Source of the DNA: Luteirhabdus salina | GTDB lineage: Bacteria; Bacteroidota; Bacteroidia; Flavobacteriales; Flavobacteriaceae | Length of the DNA stretch: 64,000 nucleotides | NCBI GenBank assembly: GCA_025384855.1 | Contig: JALAHT010000004.1 | Location: forward strand, 65,846 to 129,845 | Direction: 5' to 3' | Part shown: positions 13,102 through 22,276 of the stretch, piece by piece | How positions within the stretch are numbered: the stretch's first letter is position 1 | Layout of the letters: each line of letters begins with the position of its first letter | Position numbers and translations under genes: made by a program | The notes under the pieces: model-generated | Database searches by the model: none | Told to the model about the DNA's origin: nothing | Seen by the model: the letters and a program-made list of their open reading frames with translations, nothing else

Positions 13102-14381
13102 GCTGAAACCGGTAGTGTGTTTTGAAAAAGGGTTAATTGACCATTATATGTTTTTCGATATTTACTGGAAGATTCTTGAAGAATGAGCCCTTTAATTTGA
13201 GCCGCAGTTCGATCCTTTATTTCATAGTTACGACTGGCACAGGTCATAAAATATTTCGCACGATTCATTGCAATGCCCATTTTTCGGATATGGTCCCAAG
13301 TTAATCGCCTATGCTTTCTGGCTGCCATAATTTTTTGAACCGATCGGAGCCCAATGCCTGGAATTCTAGCTAACATTCGTTTATCCGCCATATTGATATC
13401 GACTGGAAATTGTTCTAGATTTCGAAGTGCCCACGATAGTTTGGGGTCGATGTCGGAATCCAAATTGGGATATTGTTTATTTAATAGCTCTTGAATATCG
13501 AAACCATAAAAGCGGAGTAACCAATCGGTTTGATATAATCTGTTTTCGCGAAGCATCGGGACCTCGGTGCCAATTGATGGTAGCCTCGGATCATGACTGA
13601 TGGGGACGTAGCCAGAATAATATACCCGTTTCATATTATATTTTTTATAGAAAAAAGCTGAGGTATACATTATTTCGGCGTCGGTTTCACCTGATGCGCC
13701 GATGATCATTTGGGTACTCTGGCCAGCAGGCGCATATTTAGGAAGGTTTTTTATTACCTTTTTCTCCGATCTGTACCGAACGATTTCATCTTTTACTTTT
13801 TTCATAGGTTGAATGAAATCCTCTCGATTTTTTTCTGGAGCCAACAGCTTCAATCCCTTTTCTGAAGGAATTTCAATATTCACCGAGAGTCTGTCTGCAT
13901 ATAGCCCTGCTTCATACATCAATTCATCGCTAGCGCCCGGAATCGATTTTAAATGAATATAACCGTTGAAGTTTTCCTCCTCTCGAAGTTTCTTCGCTAC
14001 TTGAATTAACCGTTCCATTGTGTAATCGGCATTTTTGAAAATTCCGCTACTTAGGAACAATCCTTCAATATAATTACGGCGATAAAAATTGATGGTTAGA
14101 TCTACCACTTCCTGCACTTTGAAGGCAGCTCTTTTTATATCATTGCTTCTTCGAGTAACACAATAGGCGCAGTCGAAAATGCAATGATTGGTAAGTAAAA
14201 TCTTCAATAGTGAGACACAGCGACCATCCTCGGTGTAACTATGGCAAATTCCCATACCACTGCTATTCCCTAATCCTTTGCCTTTATTAGAACGTTTACT
14301 ACCGCTCGAGGCGCAGGAAACATCATATTTTGCAGCATCGGCAAGGATTTCAAGCTTTTCTTTTATACGGTTGAAATTCAT
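13098..14381 (-). CDS. Putative DNA modification/repair radical SAM protein (TIGR03916)
   Basis: 427 residues. The radical SAM cluster motif CIFDCAYC gives Cys67, Cys71 and Cys74 (CxxxCxxC). The C-terminal part contains a helix-hairpin-helix, MLARIPGIGLRSVQKIMAAR, for DNA binding. This combination defines the radical SAM family linked to UDG-like and DUF4130 proteins. It is the first gene of the operon, divergent from a LexA-like repressor 105 bases away, which suggests control by DNA damage. Confidence 0.85.
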   Translation of the reverse strand: MNFNRIKEKLEILADAAKYDVSCASSGSKRSNKGKGLGNSSGMGICHSYTEDGRCVSLLKILLTNHCIFDCAYCVTRRSNDIKRAAFKVQEVVDLTINFYRRNYIEGLFLSSGIFKNADYTMERLIQVAKKLREEENFNGYIHLKSIPGASDELMYEAGLYADRLSVNIEIPSEKGLKLLAPEKNREDFIQPMKKVKDEIVRYRSEKKVIKNLPKYAPAGQSTQMIIGASGETDAEIMYTSAFFYKKYNMKRVYYSGYVPISHDPRLPSIGTEVPMLRENRLYQTDWLLRFYGFDIQELLNKQYPNLDSDIDPKLSWALRNLEQFPVDINMADKRMLARIPGIGLRSVQKIMAARKHRRLTWDHIRKMGIAMNRAKYFMTCASRNYEIKDRTAAQIKGLILQESSSKYRKTYNGQLTLFQNTLPVSA

Positions 14382-14399
14382 GAATTGTCAAAATTTGGA

Positions 14400-14486
14400 A
14401 TTTCACCAAAAATACGGAATTATTCCAAGCATAAAGAATTTATCCTCTTAAAATTGGATATATTCCAAATAAGTGTATATTTGAAT
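14400..14486. promoter_or_regulatory. Operator-rich divergent region
   Basis: Contains the perfect palindrome TTGGAtatatTCCAA (about 14455-14470), GGAATtATTCC (about 14416-14426) and a half-site TTGGAATTTC (about 14396-14405). These lie between the radical SAM operon and the S24 repressor and are good candidates for its operators, regulating both directions. Confidence 0.6.
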
Positions 14487-15257
14487 ATGGAAAATGCATT
14501 ACCTATTGAAGCTAAACGGTTTAGAAAGGTTCGAGAAGAGCAACGGTATACGCAACAGGCGTTTGCTGAACTTTTGGATATTGGAAGTACAACCGCTGAT
14601 ATCGAACGGGGAAAAACCAAAATTACTGGGAAGGTAGTAATGGAATTGTTGCGTCAATTCAATATTAATCCATTGTGGTTGTTTGGTAAGAGTTTCAGTC
14701 AATATCTGGATGCCAGCGGAAATGATGTGAGCCCGAAAATAATCACGTTGGATTCTCAGGGCGATGAGACTATTTTATTGGTCAATCAAAAAGCAGCAGC
14801 TGGATATCCTCAAAATATTCAAGATACCGATTGGTTTGAGAGCCTCCCTTCTTTCCATATGCCGTTGCCGCAATACCGAAATGCTACCTATCGTGGGTTT
14901 CAGGTAGAAGGCGATAGTATGTTACCTAATATTCGGCCAAATGAATGGGTGCTTGGAAAGGCGGTGCCAAGTCTTGCAGAGGCTTCCGATAGTAAAATAT
15001 ATATAGTAGTCCTTCATGATTCGGTATTGGTGAAAAAACTTCAAAAAGTACCGGATACTCCAGAAAAAGTTCGTCTTATCTCCTTGAACCCAGAATACCT
15101 TCCCATCGATGTAAAGGTTCGGGATATTCAAGAATTATGGCAGGTAAATAGCAAGATTTCTTTCGGCATCGATGAACCTGCGGAAAGTACGCTATTTCAG
15201 CAATTACAGCAATCGATGGAGGAATTAAAAGGCCAAATTAGAAATCTTAATACATAA
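14487..15257 (+). CDS. LexA-like XRE/S24 repressor
   Basis: 256 residues from the ATG at 14487; an upstream in-frame ATG (14385) would run through the operators and is not used. Residues 8-65 are an XRE HTH; residues 95-225 an S24 peptidase with Ala105-Gly106 as the likely self-cleavage bond, Ser144 in EGDSM and Lys183/184 as the general base. It probably cleaves itself on RecA-ssDNA and then derepresses the divergent radical SAM/DUF4130 operon and itself. A C-terminal helical tail (230-256) is an addition to the basic fold. Confidence 0.85.
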   Translation: MENALPIEAKRFRKVREEQRYTQQAFAELLDIGSTTADIERGKTKITGKVVMELLRQFNINPLWLFGKSFSQYLDASGNDVSPKIITLDSQGDETILLVNQKAAAGYPQNIQDTDWFESLPSFHMPLPQYRNATYRGFQVEGDSMLPNIRPNEWVLGKAVPSLAEASDSKIYIVVLHDSVLVKKLQKVPDTPEKVRLISLNPEYLPIDVKVRDIQELWQVNSKISFGIDEPAESTLFQQLQQSMEELKGQIRNLNT

Positions 15258-15259
15258 AA

Positions 15260-15283
15260 AAAACCAGCCCGAAAGCTGGTTTG
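15260..15283. terminator. Bidirectional terminator
   Basis: AAACCAGC (15261-15268) pairs with GCTGGTTT (15275-15282); eight T on the minus strand end the lipoprotein transcript, and a weaker T run ends the repressor gene. Confidence 0.75.
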
Positions 15284-15306
15284 TATAAAATTACATTTGG
15301 CTCTAT

Positions 15307-15558
15307 TTAGCCGTTATTATCAGTTTCGACCTTCATTTTGGTCTCGCCGTCTTCTTTCTTGATTTTCACCTCTTTATCTTCGGTTTCCATCTTGATTTTC
15401 GTTTCGTCGCCATCAACCTTTTTCTTGATGTCGGCTCCTTCTTCCTCCATCTCTTCAATCATTTCCTCGGCTTTTTCCTCCTCCGTAGTCTCGCGACAAG
15501 AGGTTACTCCAAATCCGATAAAGGCAATCATGGCGAAAGCTAAAAATTGTTTTTTCAT
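15307..15558 (-). CDS. Acidic/lysine-rich lipoprotein (CRETTE group)
   Basis: 83 residues. Signal peptide with lipobox TSC (Cys21), then RETTEEEKAEE and a Lys/Glu/Asp-rich domain with repeated IKM(E/K)-type strands (KIKMETEDKEVKIKKEDGET), suggesting a small beta-repeat. It lies 17 bases after the next CRET lipoprotein gene in the same direction. Function unknown. Confidence 0.65.
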   Translation of the reverse strand: MKKQFLAFAMIAFIGFGVTSCRETTEEEKAEEMIEEMEEEGADIKKKVDGDETKIKMETEDKEVKIKKEDGETKMKVETDNNG

Positions 15559-15575
15559 AGTTAGGTTTTTAATTG

Positions 15576-15815
15576 TTATTGACCGTCGTCGTTTCCGATT
15601 TTATCGATTTCTTCGTCGATTTCCTCATTGACTTCCTTATCGACCTCCTTCGCAGTGCGCTCTAGGATTCCTTCGGTTTCTTCTTCGGTTTCCTCGGCTT
15701 CAACTTCAACTTCACGAATAACTTCCTTCGTCTCAGTTTTTGTCTCTGTTTCCCTGCAGGAAGTAAGCCCTATAGCTAGCAATGAGAGGGCGCTTACCAT
15801 TACAATTTTTTTCAT
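15576..15815 (-). CDS. Acidic lipoprotein (CRETTE group)
   Basis: 79 residues. Lipobox TSC (Cys20), then RETETKTETKEVIREVEVEA and an acidic, heptad-like helical stretch (VDKEVNEEIDEEIDK). First gene of a two-gene leftward unit with the 83-residue relative. Function unknown. Confidence 0.65.
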   Translation of the reverse strand: MKKIVMVSALSLLAIGLTSCRETETKTETKEVIREVEVEAEETEEETEGILERTAKEVDKEVNEEIDEEIDKIGNDDGQ

Positions 15816-15930
15816 AGTGAATAATTATTGGTTATGTCAAAACTATGTATTTTAACATTTGGCATATGGTAAAATTTTATTAAAAAATCTTATGGTACCT
15901 AATCAGATACTTACTTTTTCTGAAAAAAAT

Positions 15931-16584
15931 ATGGATTTTAAGGCGTTATATTCCTTTTTGGAACAACTTCAATCGAATAACTCAAAAGAATGGATGGATG
16001 CGAATCGCGATACCTACCACAGCGTACGCGATGCCTATATCGATTGGTTGGACCACATGAACATTCGGTTGAACGAAATGGATCCAGAATATTTTAATAC
16101 ACCGGGTAAGAAAGCTATCAATCGAATTAATAACAATTTGATGTTTCATCCCAACAAGCCCATTTATAAAGATCATTTTGGTGCAGGTTTGGACCAGCGG
16201 AGCAAACAGGGAGACTTTTATATTCATCTTGGAGTTTCCGAATCATTTATAGGGGGAGGCTACTGGCACCCTTCTTCAAAAACCTTAAAAAGTATCCGAG
16301 CCGCAATCGACTATAATGGTGAGGAATTGAAGCGCATTTTAAATACATCAAGCTTCAAAAGAATGTTTGGTGAATTGATCGATGACAATCCACTTAAACG
16401 TTCACCTAAAAAATTTTCCGAGGAACACGAATATATCGACCTATTGAAACATCGATCGTTTGCAGTTTCGCGTACTTTTACACGACGACAAGTTTGTTCG
16501 CCAAATTTTGAAGCAATGGTAATTGAAACCTATTTTGAATTACTTCCCTTTCGAAGGTATCTGAACAAGGCGGTTACCGTATGA
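15931..16584 (+). CDS. DUF2461 (TIGR02453) family protein
   Basis: 217 residues from the ATG at 15931, chosen because the family begins with a F-x-x-L-x-x-NN-x-x-EW block, seen here as ALYSFLEQLQSNNSKEWMDA. Further family blocks are the Asn/Lys region NRINNNLMFHPNKPIYKDHF and FYIHLGVSESFIGGGYW. The biochemical role of the family is unknown. Its 3' end overlaps the convergent Kdo transferase gene by 45 bases. Confidence 0.8.
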   Translation: MDFKALYSFLEQLQSNNSKEWMDANRDTYHSVRDAYIDWLDHMNIRLNEMDPEYFNTPGKKAINRINNNLMFHPNKPIYKDHFGAGLDQRSKQGDFYIHLGVSESFIGGGYWHPSSKTLKSIRAAIDYNGEELKRILNTSSFKRMFGELIDDNPLKRSPKKFSEEHEYIDLLKHRSFAVSRTFTRRQVCSPNFEAMVIETYFELLPFRRYLNKAVTV

Positions 16585-17811
16585 TTTGGAAATATACTTC
16601 ATTATTTTTCGGGTAGCGCCGATATTGGAGGTTATATAGTGTCCGGTAATCAATCCCGTTTTCTCGCGGAATGAAGAATCTTCAAGCATACGATTTATTA
16701 GCCTGCTAAACTCTTCGGCTGAGGCAATAGAGAACAACCCTGCCAATTGTTGAAGCTTTCTGGCCTCAGGAAATTTCTGGAAATTCTTTCCAATAATTAT
16801 TGGAACCCCAAAAGTTGCAGGTTCCAAAATGTTATGCAGCCCAGTACTTCCCATGGCACCACCCACATACGCTATGTCGGCATAACTGTATATTTTGGTC
16901 AATAGGCCTACTGTATCTACGATCAATAATTGGGTGTCCTTTGCAGTAGCTTCAGAAAAGGATGAGTACAACTGTGTGTTTCCATTAATTTTTTGATTAA
17001 GGGAAGCTACTTTCGATTTCTCTATTTGATGTGGGGCTATTACGAAAAAGACATTTTTGGGAGCCGAATTGATGTAAGGTACTAGTACTTCTTCATCCTC
17101 TTGCCATGTACTTCCACAGACTATGCATAAACGATCTTGTGCAAGCAATTCCATAAAATCAAGTCGGTTGTCTATTTCCAATTGCTGTGATACTCTATCA
17201 AATCGAGTGTCGCCGCTTATCGAAATCGCTGAGAACCCATTTCCCTCTAGTAAATCGTATGAAGATTTGTCTTGAACGAAGATATGGTCGAAACGATAAA
17301 GCGCTCGTTTCATAAAACCGCCATACGGTTTGAAAAAATGTTGGTTCCTGCGAAATACGGCTGAAACCAACAGCGTCGGAATTTTTCTATGATCCAATTC
17401 GCAAAGAAAATTGGGCCATACTTCATACTTGACGAAGATGGCAAGATCTGGTTTAACACTGTCCAAAAACCGTTTTACCTTTGAAGGAATATCCAACGGG
17501 AGATACGTTACAACGTCTGGAAGTGTATTATTTTTTTTCACATCGTAGCCAGAAGGAGAGAAGAACGTTACCAATAATTGACATTTGGGATATGTGGACT
17601 TCAATGCCTTCATAATAGGAACACCTTGTTCATATTCTCCCAACGAAGCACAGTGAAACCAAATAGTTTTTTTATCGTCATTAAGTGGCGATAGCGTTTC
17701 AAATAAGTTGTTTCGACCTGTAACGAACGTTTTAAACTTCGGACTGATAAACTGAAGCACATACAACAGGGCTTGAAAAATCCAAAGCAAGAAGCTATAC
17801 AATAATCGCAT
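16540..17811 (-). CDS. waaA: 3-deoxy-D-manno-octulosonic acid transferase
   Basis: 423 residues, family GT30: adds Kdo from CMP-Kdo to lipid A precursors at the inner membrane. An N-terminal hydrophobic anchor (residues 3-25) is followed by HCASLGEYEQG with the catalytic-base Glu, FVKYEVWPNFL, and the Bacteroidota form GDTRFDR; the C-terminal half has the nucleotide-sugar block YVGGAMGSTGLHNILEPATF. Length is normal for the family. It is monocistronic here and overlaps the DUF2461 gene tail to tail. Confidence 0.93.
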   Translation of the reverse strand: MRLLYSFLLWIFQALLYVLQFISPKFKTFVTGRNNLFETLSPLNDDKKTIWFHCASLGEYEQGVPIMKALKSTYPKCQLLVTFFSPSGYDVKKNNTLPDVVTYLPLDIPSKVKRFLDSVKPDLAIFVKYEVWPNFLCELDHRKIPTLLVSAVFRRNQHFFKPYGGFMKRALYRFDHIFVQDKSSYDLLEGNGFSAISISGDTRFDRVSQQLEIDNRLDFMELLAQDRLCIVCGSTWQEDEEVLVPYINSAPKNVFFVIAPHQIEKSKVASLNQKINGNTQLYSSFSEATAKDTQLLIVDTVGLLTKIYSYADIAYVGGAMGSTGLHNILEPATFGVPIIIGKNFQKFPEARKLQQLAGLFSIASAEEFSRLINRMLEDSSFREKTGLITGHYITSNIGATRKIMKYISKSYGNRLVQIPSKGK

Positions 17812-17924
17812 GGACGAAAGTTTTGGTGAAAATACGAGTATTGCGACTAAAAGTGAAATTTATTCGATACACTATCGTTAAAGAAATACGTTGTAAATAA
17901 AAAATGAAGCGAATCCATAATCCT

Positions 17925-17981
17925 ATCATGCCAATTAACAAAATGTTAGCGCCTATGCACGGTAATGGCATGATTTTTTAT
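17925..17981 (+). other. Long-range hairpin with T run before the protease gene
   Basis: ATCATGCCA (17925-17933) pairs with TGGCATGAT (17966-17974), followed directly by TTTTTTA. It lies 32 bases upstream of the protease start, so it could be an attenuator or the terminator of an unseen short transcript. Confidence 0.4.
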
Positions 17982-18012
17982 GTAATTTAGACCAGAATAA
18001 ATAGATGATACA

Positions 18013-20154
18013 ATGCGCATTATGAGAAAGAATTTGAAATTGCTACTATTGGCTGTTTTTATAGGCGTTGCCTCTTGTAGCTTTACTACCAAAGAATTTA
18101 ACGACCCCAATAAAGATAAAGTACTGATAGACCTGATAACCTATGTGTTGGAAAAAGGTCATTACTCCCCAGCAGATATTAATGATGAGTTTTCCAAGCA
18201 TGTATACGATAACTTCATTACAGGTCTGGATCCTTTGAAACGTTATTTCCTTGCTTCCGATATCGAGGAATTTCAACAGTATGAGCTATTGATCGACGAT
18301 CAAATAAAGGAGAAGGATTTAAGCTTCTTCAATTTAGTATACGAACGCTTCCAGAAACGGATGGAAGATGTGAAAACGATGTATCCGAAAGTACTGGAAA
18401 CGCCGTTCGATTACTCCGCAGATGAAACTATTAATGTTGATTATGATAATATTCCATACGTAAAAAATCGTGAGGAACTGATGGAACGTTGGAGAAAGCA
18501 ATTGAAGTTTTCTACCATCTCAAGTTATTACGATGCTGTAGAGGAGGAAAAAACAAAGCGGGAAACCGAGGAAGGCTATGAGCCGAAGAATGATGCTGAA
18601 CTCGAATCTAAAGCACGTGAAACAACACATACTTCATTGGAGGAGTATTTTGAGTTTACCGATGATTTAGAGCGAAAGGATTATTTCTCTATTTTCTTAA
18701 CAACTATTGTTGAAGAATTCGATCCGCATACAAACTATTTTGCACCACCAGATCGCGATCGCTTCGACTTGCGCATGAGCGGCCGTTTGGAAGGAATTGG
18801 AGCGAGACTTCAGAAGAAAAACGATTATATAAAGGTTGTTGAAGTTATTAGCGGAGGACCCGTATGGCGAGGAGAACATCTTGAAGTTGGGGATCTTATT
18901 CTGAAGGTGAAGCAAGAAGAAGAAGACGAGCCCGTAAGCATTGTAGGAATGCGGGTAGACGATGCCGTAAAACTAATTAAAGGACCAAAAGGAACTAAAG
19001 TCACGCTTACCGTAAAGCGCGTAGACGGCTCTATTGAAGAGGAAACGATTACCCGTGACGTTGTCGAACTAGAAGAAACATATGCAAAATCTACGCTTAT
19101 TGAAGAAGAAGGAAAGTCGTTTGGATTGATAAATCTTCCACAGTTTTATTTCAATATGGAAGATTATAAAGAGCGAAACGCGGCAAGCGATGTCAAGCAA
19201 GAAATCCTTCGCTTAAAAGAAGAAGGTATGGAAGGTTTGGTGCTCGATCTTCGTGGTAATGGCGGTGGATCGTTACGAACAGCTGTCGATATTGCAGGGT
19301 TGTTTATTGAAGAAGGTCCTGTTGTTCAGGTGGCATCTAGTGGAGCACGTAAAGAAGTATTGAAGGATAAGGACAGTGAGATTGTATGGGATGGCCCCTT
19401 GGTTATTTTGGTGAATGAACTATCTGCTTCGGCTTCCGAGATTTTAGCTGCAGCCATGCAGGATTATAAGCGTGGAATCGTAATTGGTAGCAAACAAACC
19501 TACGGGAAAGGAACGGTTCAAAATGTTCTGGACTTAAACGAATGGATGCGAAGCAATAACTTTGGCGATTTAGGAGCCTTAAAAATTACCACTCAGAAGT
19601 TTTATCGTGTAAACGGAGGTTCCACCCAATTGGAAGGTGTGAAAAGCGACGTGATAATGCCGGATCAATATAGCTATATCGATGTGGGAGAACGCGACTA
19701 TGAAAACCCGCTTCCTTACGACAAAATAGACGCGGCCGATTATGAAGTATGGGATGGATATGTAGACTTTGATGCCTCTATTGAAAAAAGTAAGGAGCGT
19801 CTTATGAAGAGTGAGCAACTACAATTAATCGATGAGAACGCACGGTATATTAAGATGCGACGCGATGAAATGGAAGTACCCCTTAATTTTGATGCGTATG
19901 TTGCCGATATTGAAAAACGAAAGGAGGAAACGAAAAAGTTTGATAAGTTAGAAGAATATGATAATCAGTTAAGCTTCCGTTCATTGCCTTCTGAAATTCA
20001 GCTTATGAAGCAAGATACGACGCTGCGTGAGAAACGTAAGCGTTGGCATAAAAATCTCGCGAAGGATATTTATGTTGAAGAAGCCATAAATGTACTGCGA
20101 GACCTACGAATCAATAATATCAAGGCCGGCAAAGTTGCCGATATGAAGAATTAG
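18013..20154 (+). CDS. prc: C-terminal processing protease (Tsp/Prc, S41A)
   Basis: 713 residues, periplasmic tail-specific protease. The signal peptide ends in a lipobox-like VASC (Cys22), so it is probably lipid-anchored. An N-terminal helical domain is followed by a PDZ domain (about 250-350) and the S41 core with catalytic Ser in NELSASASE (about 472) and Lys in YGKGTVQ (about 497); a long DUF3340-type C-terminal helical domain follows. Two start codons (18013 and 18022) are possible. It degrades or trims proteins with exposed C-termini. Confidence 0.93.
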   Translation: MRIMRKNLKLLLLAVFIGVASCSFTTKEFNDPNKDKVLIDLITYVLEKGHYSPADINDEFSKHVYDNFITGLDPLKRYFLASDIEEFQQYELLIDDQIKEKDLSFFNLVYERFQKRMEDVKTMYPKVLETPFDYSADETINVDYDNIPYVKNREELMERWRKQLKFSTISSYYDAVEEEKTKRETEEGYEPKNDAELESKARETTHTSLEEYFEFTDDLERKDYFSIFLTTIVEEFDPHTNYFAPPDRDRFDLRMSGRLEGIGARLQKKNDYIKVVEVISGGPVWRGEHLEVGDLILKVKQEEEDEPVSIVGMRVDDAVKLIKGPKGTKVTLTVKRVDGSIEEETITRDVVELEETYAKSTLIEEEGKSFGLINLPQFYFNMEDYKERNAASDVKQEILRLKEEGMEGLVLDLRGNGGGSLRTAVDIAGLFIEEGPVVQVASSGARKEVLKDKDSEIVWDGPLVILVNELSASASEILAAAMQDYKRGIVIGSKQTYGKGTVQNVLDLNEWMRSNNFGDLGALKITTQKFYRVNGGSTQLEGVKSDVIMPDQYSYIDVGERDYENPLPYDKIDAADYEVWDGYVDFDASIEKSKERLMKSEQLQLIDENARYIKMRRDEMEVPLNFDAYVADIEKRKEETKKFDKLEEYDNQLSFRSLPSEIQLMKQDTTLREKRKRWHKNLAKDIYVEEAINVLRDLRINNIKAGKVADMKN

Positions 20155-20173
20155 TAAATACGTTTGAATGATA

Positions 20174-20203
20174 TGACCCGCATCGTTGGATGCGGGTTTT
20201 TTT
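20174..20203 (+). terminator. Terminator after prc
   Basis: ACCCGCATC (20176-20184) pairs with GATGCGGGT (20189-20197), followed by seven T. Confidence 0.9.
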
Positions 20204-20241
20204 GTACTTTATTCCAATGTCAATTTTGATACCTTTGTGAA

Positions 20242-21348
20242 GTGAGTAAGTCCACTTCCTTGTCGGCCCTGGCCTTTCGGAAATTCAGAAAAAACTTCTG
20301 GGGAATGGCCAGTTTGTTCTTCCTAGCGGGATGCTTGCTATTAGCAATATTTGCGTATGCCATAGCTCCAGACCATTCCGAAAATGCAAATCAAATGCAT
20401 CTGAGTATCCATTCAAAATCACCTGGGTTTACAGTAAATATGTTGACCATACCAGTAGCTGTGGAGCAGGAGTCATGGTTGAAATCCTTTTTGTTTGGAG
20501 AACGAAATGCCAATACCGAGGTTCCAGTTTCATCTGTGGAAGTTCGAGACACAACAATTGTTGCGACCTTATACACTGAAGCAGGTGAAAAAGGGTTGGA
20601 GAAGGAATATTCGCTTTCGCAATTTCCAGAAGCGACCTCGGTTTCTGAAGTTCAGAAACGCTATGTTCATCAGCAAACGTTTGTATTGGGGACTGATAAG
20701 TATGGAAGGGATTTATTGAGTAGAATGTTGGTGGGTATTCGTATATCTCTTTCTATAGGTTTTGTGGCTGTATTGATATCACTGCTTATTGGGATTAGTT
20801 TGGGAGCAATTGCAGGTTACTTTGGAGGAAAGGTAGACGCTGCTATCATGTGGTTAATCAATGTAACATGGTCCATTCCTACTTTGTTATTAGTGATAGC
20901 CATTACATTGGCGTTGGGGAAAGGGTTTTGGCAAGTTTTTATTGCAGTAGGCCTTACGATGTGGGTCGAAGTGGCTCGTGTTATCCGTGGACAAGTTATG
21001 GGAGTAAAGCAAATGCAATTTGTAACCGCGGCTCGAGCGTTGGGCTACACCGATGTAAGGATTATAATAAAGCATATTCTTCCAAATGCCATGGCGCCCG
21101 TTATCATCATTTCTGCCGCTAACTTTGCTGCCGCCATATTAATTGAAAGTGGCTTGAGCTTTTTGGGTATTGGGGCCCAACCCCCAATGCCAAGTTGGGG
21201 AGGAATCATTAAGGATCACTATAGTTACATCATTTTAGGCAAGCCCTATTTGGCTTTAGTACCTGGTTTCGCAATCATGAGCTTGGTAACAGCATTCATG
21301 CTTATCGGAAACGCACTTCGCGATGCCCTAGACGTTAAATCTGGCTAG
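20242..21348 (+). CDS. ABC transporter permease, oligopeptide (DppC/OppC) type
   Basis: 368 residues. N-terminal membrane segment, a long extracytoplasmic insert (about 45-150), then five membrane segments. The coupling loop EAA motif lies in ARALGYTDVRIIIKHILPNA, and the C-terminal SFLGIGAQPPMPSWG block is typical of the DppC family. No partner DppB, ATPase or binding protein is next to it, so its subunits are encoded elsewhere. Start is GTG at 20242. It imports peptides or similar substrates across the inner membrane. Confidence 0.88.
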   Translation: MSKSTSLSALAFRKFRKNFWGMASLFFLAGCLLLAIFAYAIAPDHSENANQMHLSIHSKSPGFTVNMLTIPVAVEQESWLKSFLFGERNANTEVPVSSVEVRDTTIVATLYTEAGEKGLEKEYSLSQFPEATSVSEVQKRYVHQQTFVLGTDKYGRDLLSRMLVGIRISLSIGFVAVLISLLIGISLGAIAGYFGGKVDAAIMWLINVTWSIPTLLLVIAITLALGKGFWQVFIAVGLTMWVEVARVIRGQVMGVKQMQFVTAARALGYTDVRIIIKHILPNAMAPVIIISAANFAAAILIESGLSFLGIGAQPPMPSWGGIIKDHYSYIILGKPYLALVPGFAIMSLVTAFMLIGNALRDALDVKSG

Positions 21349-21597
21349 TTTGGATCTTTTTTACTTCAGAAAAACAAAGAGGCAATTCAAGAATTGTCGC
21401 TATAAATTCTTGAATAGCAGTGTATTATATTTTTATATATTCAAATAATATCTCATATTTGAATAGTGCTAGGCTATACAATCTTCCCAATCTATCATAA
21501 TTTTCTTTAGTACTGAAGCCGTAAGTACACTATATGAGAATGCATCATTGAGGCATCAAAGCTATACCTATTTAATAAGAAGGGATCTAAACGCGTT

Positions 21598-21621
21598 GGC
21601 CGAAAAGCGGATGAGTAGGCA
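21598..21621 (+). repeat. Leader repeat, partial copy
   Basis: Shares CCGAAAAGCG and GAGTAGG with the two full copies, with four differences. No gene starts directly after it. Confidence 0.5.
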
Positions 21622-21719
21622 AATTAGAAGAGTGCTATTCTTAAAAGCATTTTTCATTTTCTAGGATTGAGGGCATTCCTTCATGTTACCGATTTATGGC
21701 AAGGAAGGGGTGTGTTTTC

Positions 21720-21780
21720 AAAGTGAAATGCAACTTCACTTTAATAAAGCCGCGGAAACCGAAAAGCGAACGAGTAGGTA
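21720..21780 (+). promoter_or_regulatory. Leader element copy 1: hairpin plus 34-base conserved block
   Basis: Stem AAAGTGAA/TTCACTTT (21720-21742, seven-base loop) is followed by a 34-base block (21747-21780) identical to 22773-22806, beginning AAGCCGCGGAAACCG and ending GAGTAGGTA. The block ends 19 bases before the ATG at 21800. It is probably a 5' untranslated regulatory element; I cannot assign it to a known riboswitch. Confidence 0.6.
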
Positions 21781-21799
21781 ATTTCAAAAACATATCATT

Positions 21800-22270
21800 A
21801 TGAAAAATATCGTTGCATGCATAGTATTTGCGCTTACCATTAACCTGGCTTGGAGTCAAAAGGGCCTATCAACGGAAGTAACCTTCGCTCCATTACCCCA
21901 ACAGACCTATACATTGCCAAATCAAGGGAATGTAGCATTTGATTTTACAAAACTTAAACCGAATCAAAAAGTGCGATTTATTGGCGGTCCGAAGGAAGAC
22001 TGGATCGATATCCGAAAAACGGCAAATGGAATTGAGTTCTCGGCGAATGGGGCCTATTTTCAACATGATAATTCCTTGAAATTATATAACTCGAAGAATG
22101 TACTGACCCATACGATCGATGCCGGCTATTTAAAAAACAATTCAAATCAGCGATTTGGGTTGCTTCAAGTTTTCGTTGCGGTTTGTTGTATTGAAATTGA
22201 ATACGAATCAAATGGGGCATGGCATATTAAATACGATTGCGATTGCTTATCAATTGAACTTTCAAACTAA
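21800..22270 (+). CDS. Hypothetical secreted protein
   Basis: 156 residues with a Sec signal peptide (cleavage after about residue 19, LAWSQ). The mature part is beta-rich with few charged runs and two adjacent Cys near the end of a hydrophobic strand (VAVCCIEIEY), plus CDCLS at the C-terminus. No family recognised. First gene after a leader element; followed seven bases later by a small membrane-protein gene. Confidence 0.6.
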   Translation: MKNIVACIVFALTINLAWSQKGLSTEVTFAPLPQQTYTLPNQGNVAFDFTKLKPNQKVRFIGGPKEDWIDIRKTANGIEFSANGAYFQHDNSLKLYNSKNVLTHTIDAGYLKNNSNQRFGLLQVFVAVCCIEIEYESNGAWHIKYDCDCLSIELSN

Positions 22271-22276
22271 ATAATC

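Larger units (their letters stand above)
21349..21799. other. 451-bp region without gene, with leader repeats
   Basis: Holds a hairpin ATTCAAGAAT/ATTCTTGAAT near 21380-21415 just after the permease, a partial copy of the leader repeat (21598-21621), and a full copy with its hairpin at 21720-21780. No convincing coding frame is seen on either strand. Confidence 0.6.

Noticed and set aside
21747-21780. Hammerhead ribozyme or known riboswitch in the leader block
   Set aside because: The conserved CUGANGA and GAAA core order of a hammerhead is not present, and I could not fit TPP, cobalamin or c-di-GMP riboswitch cores.
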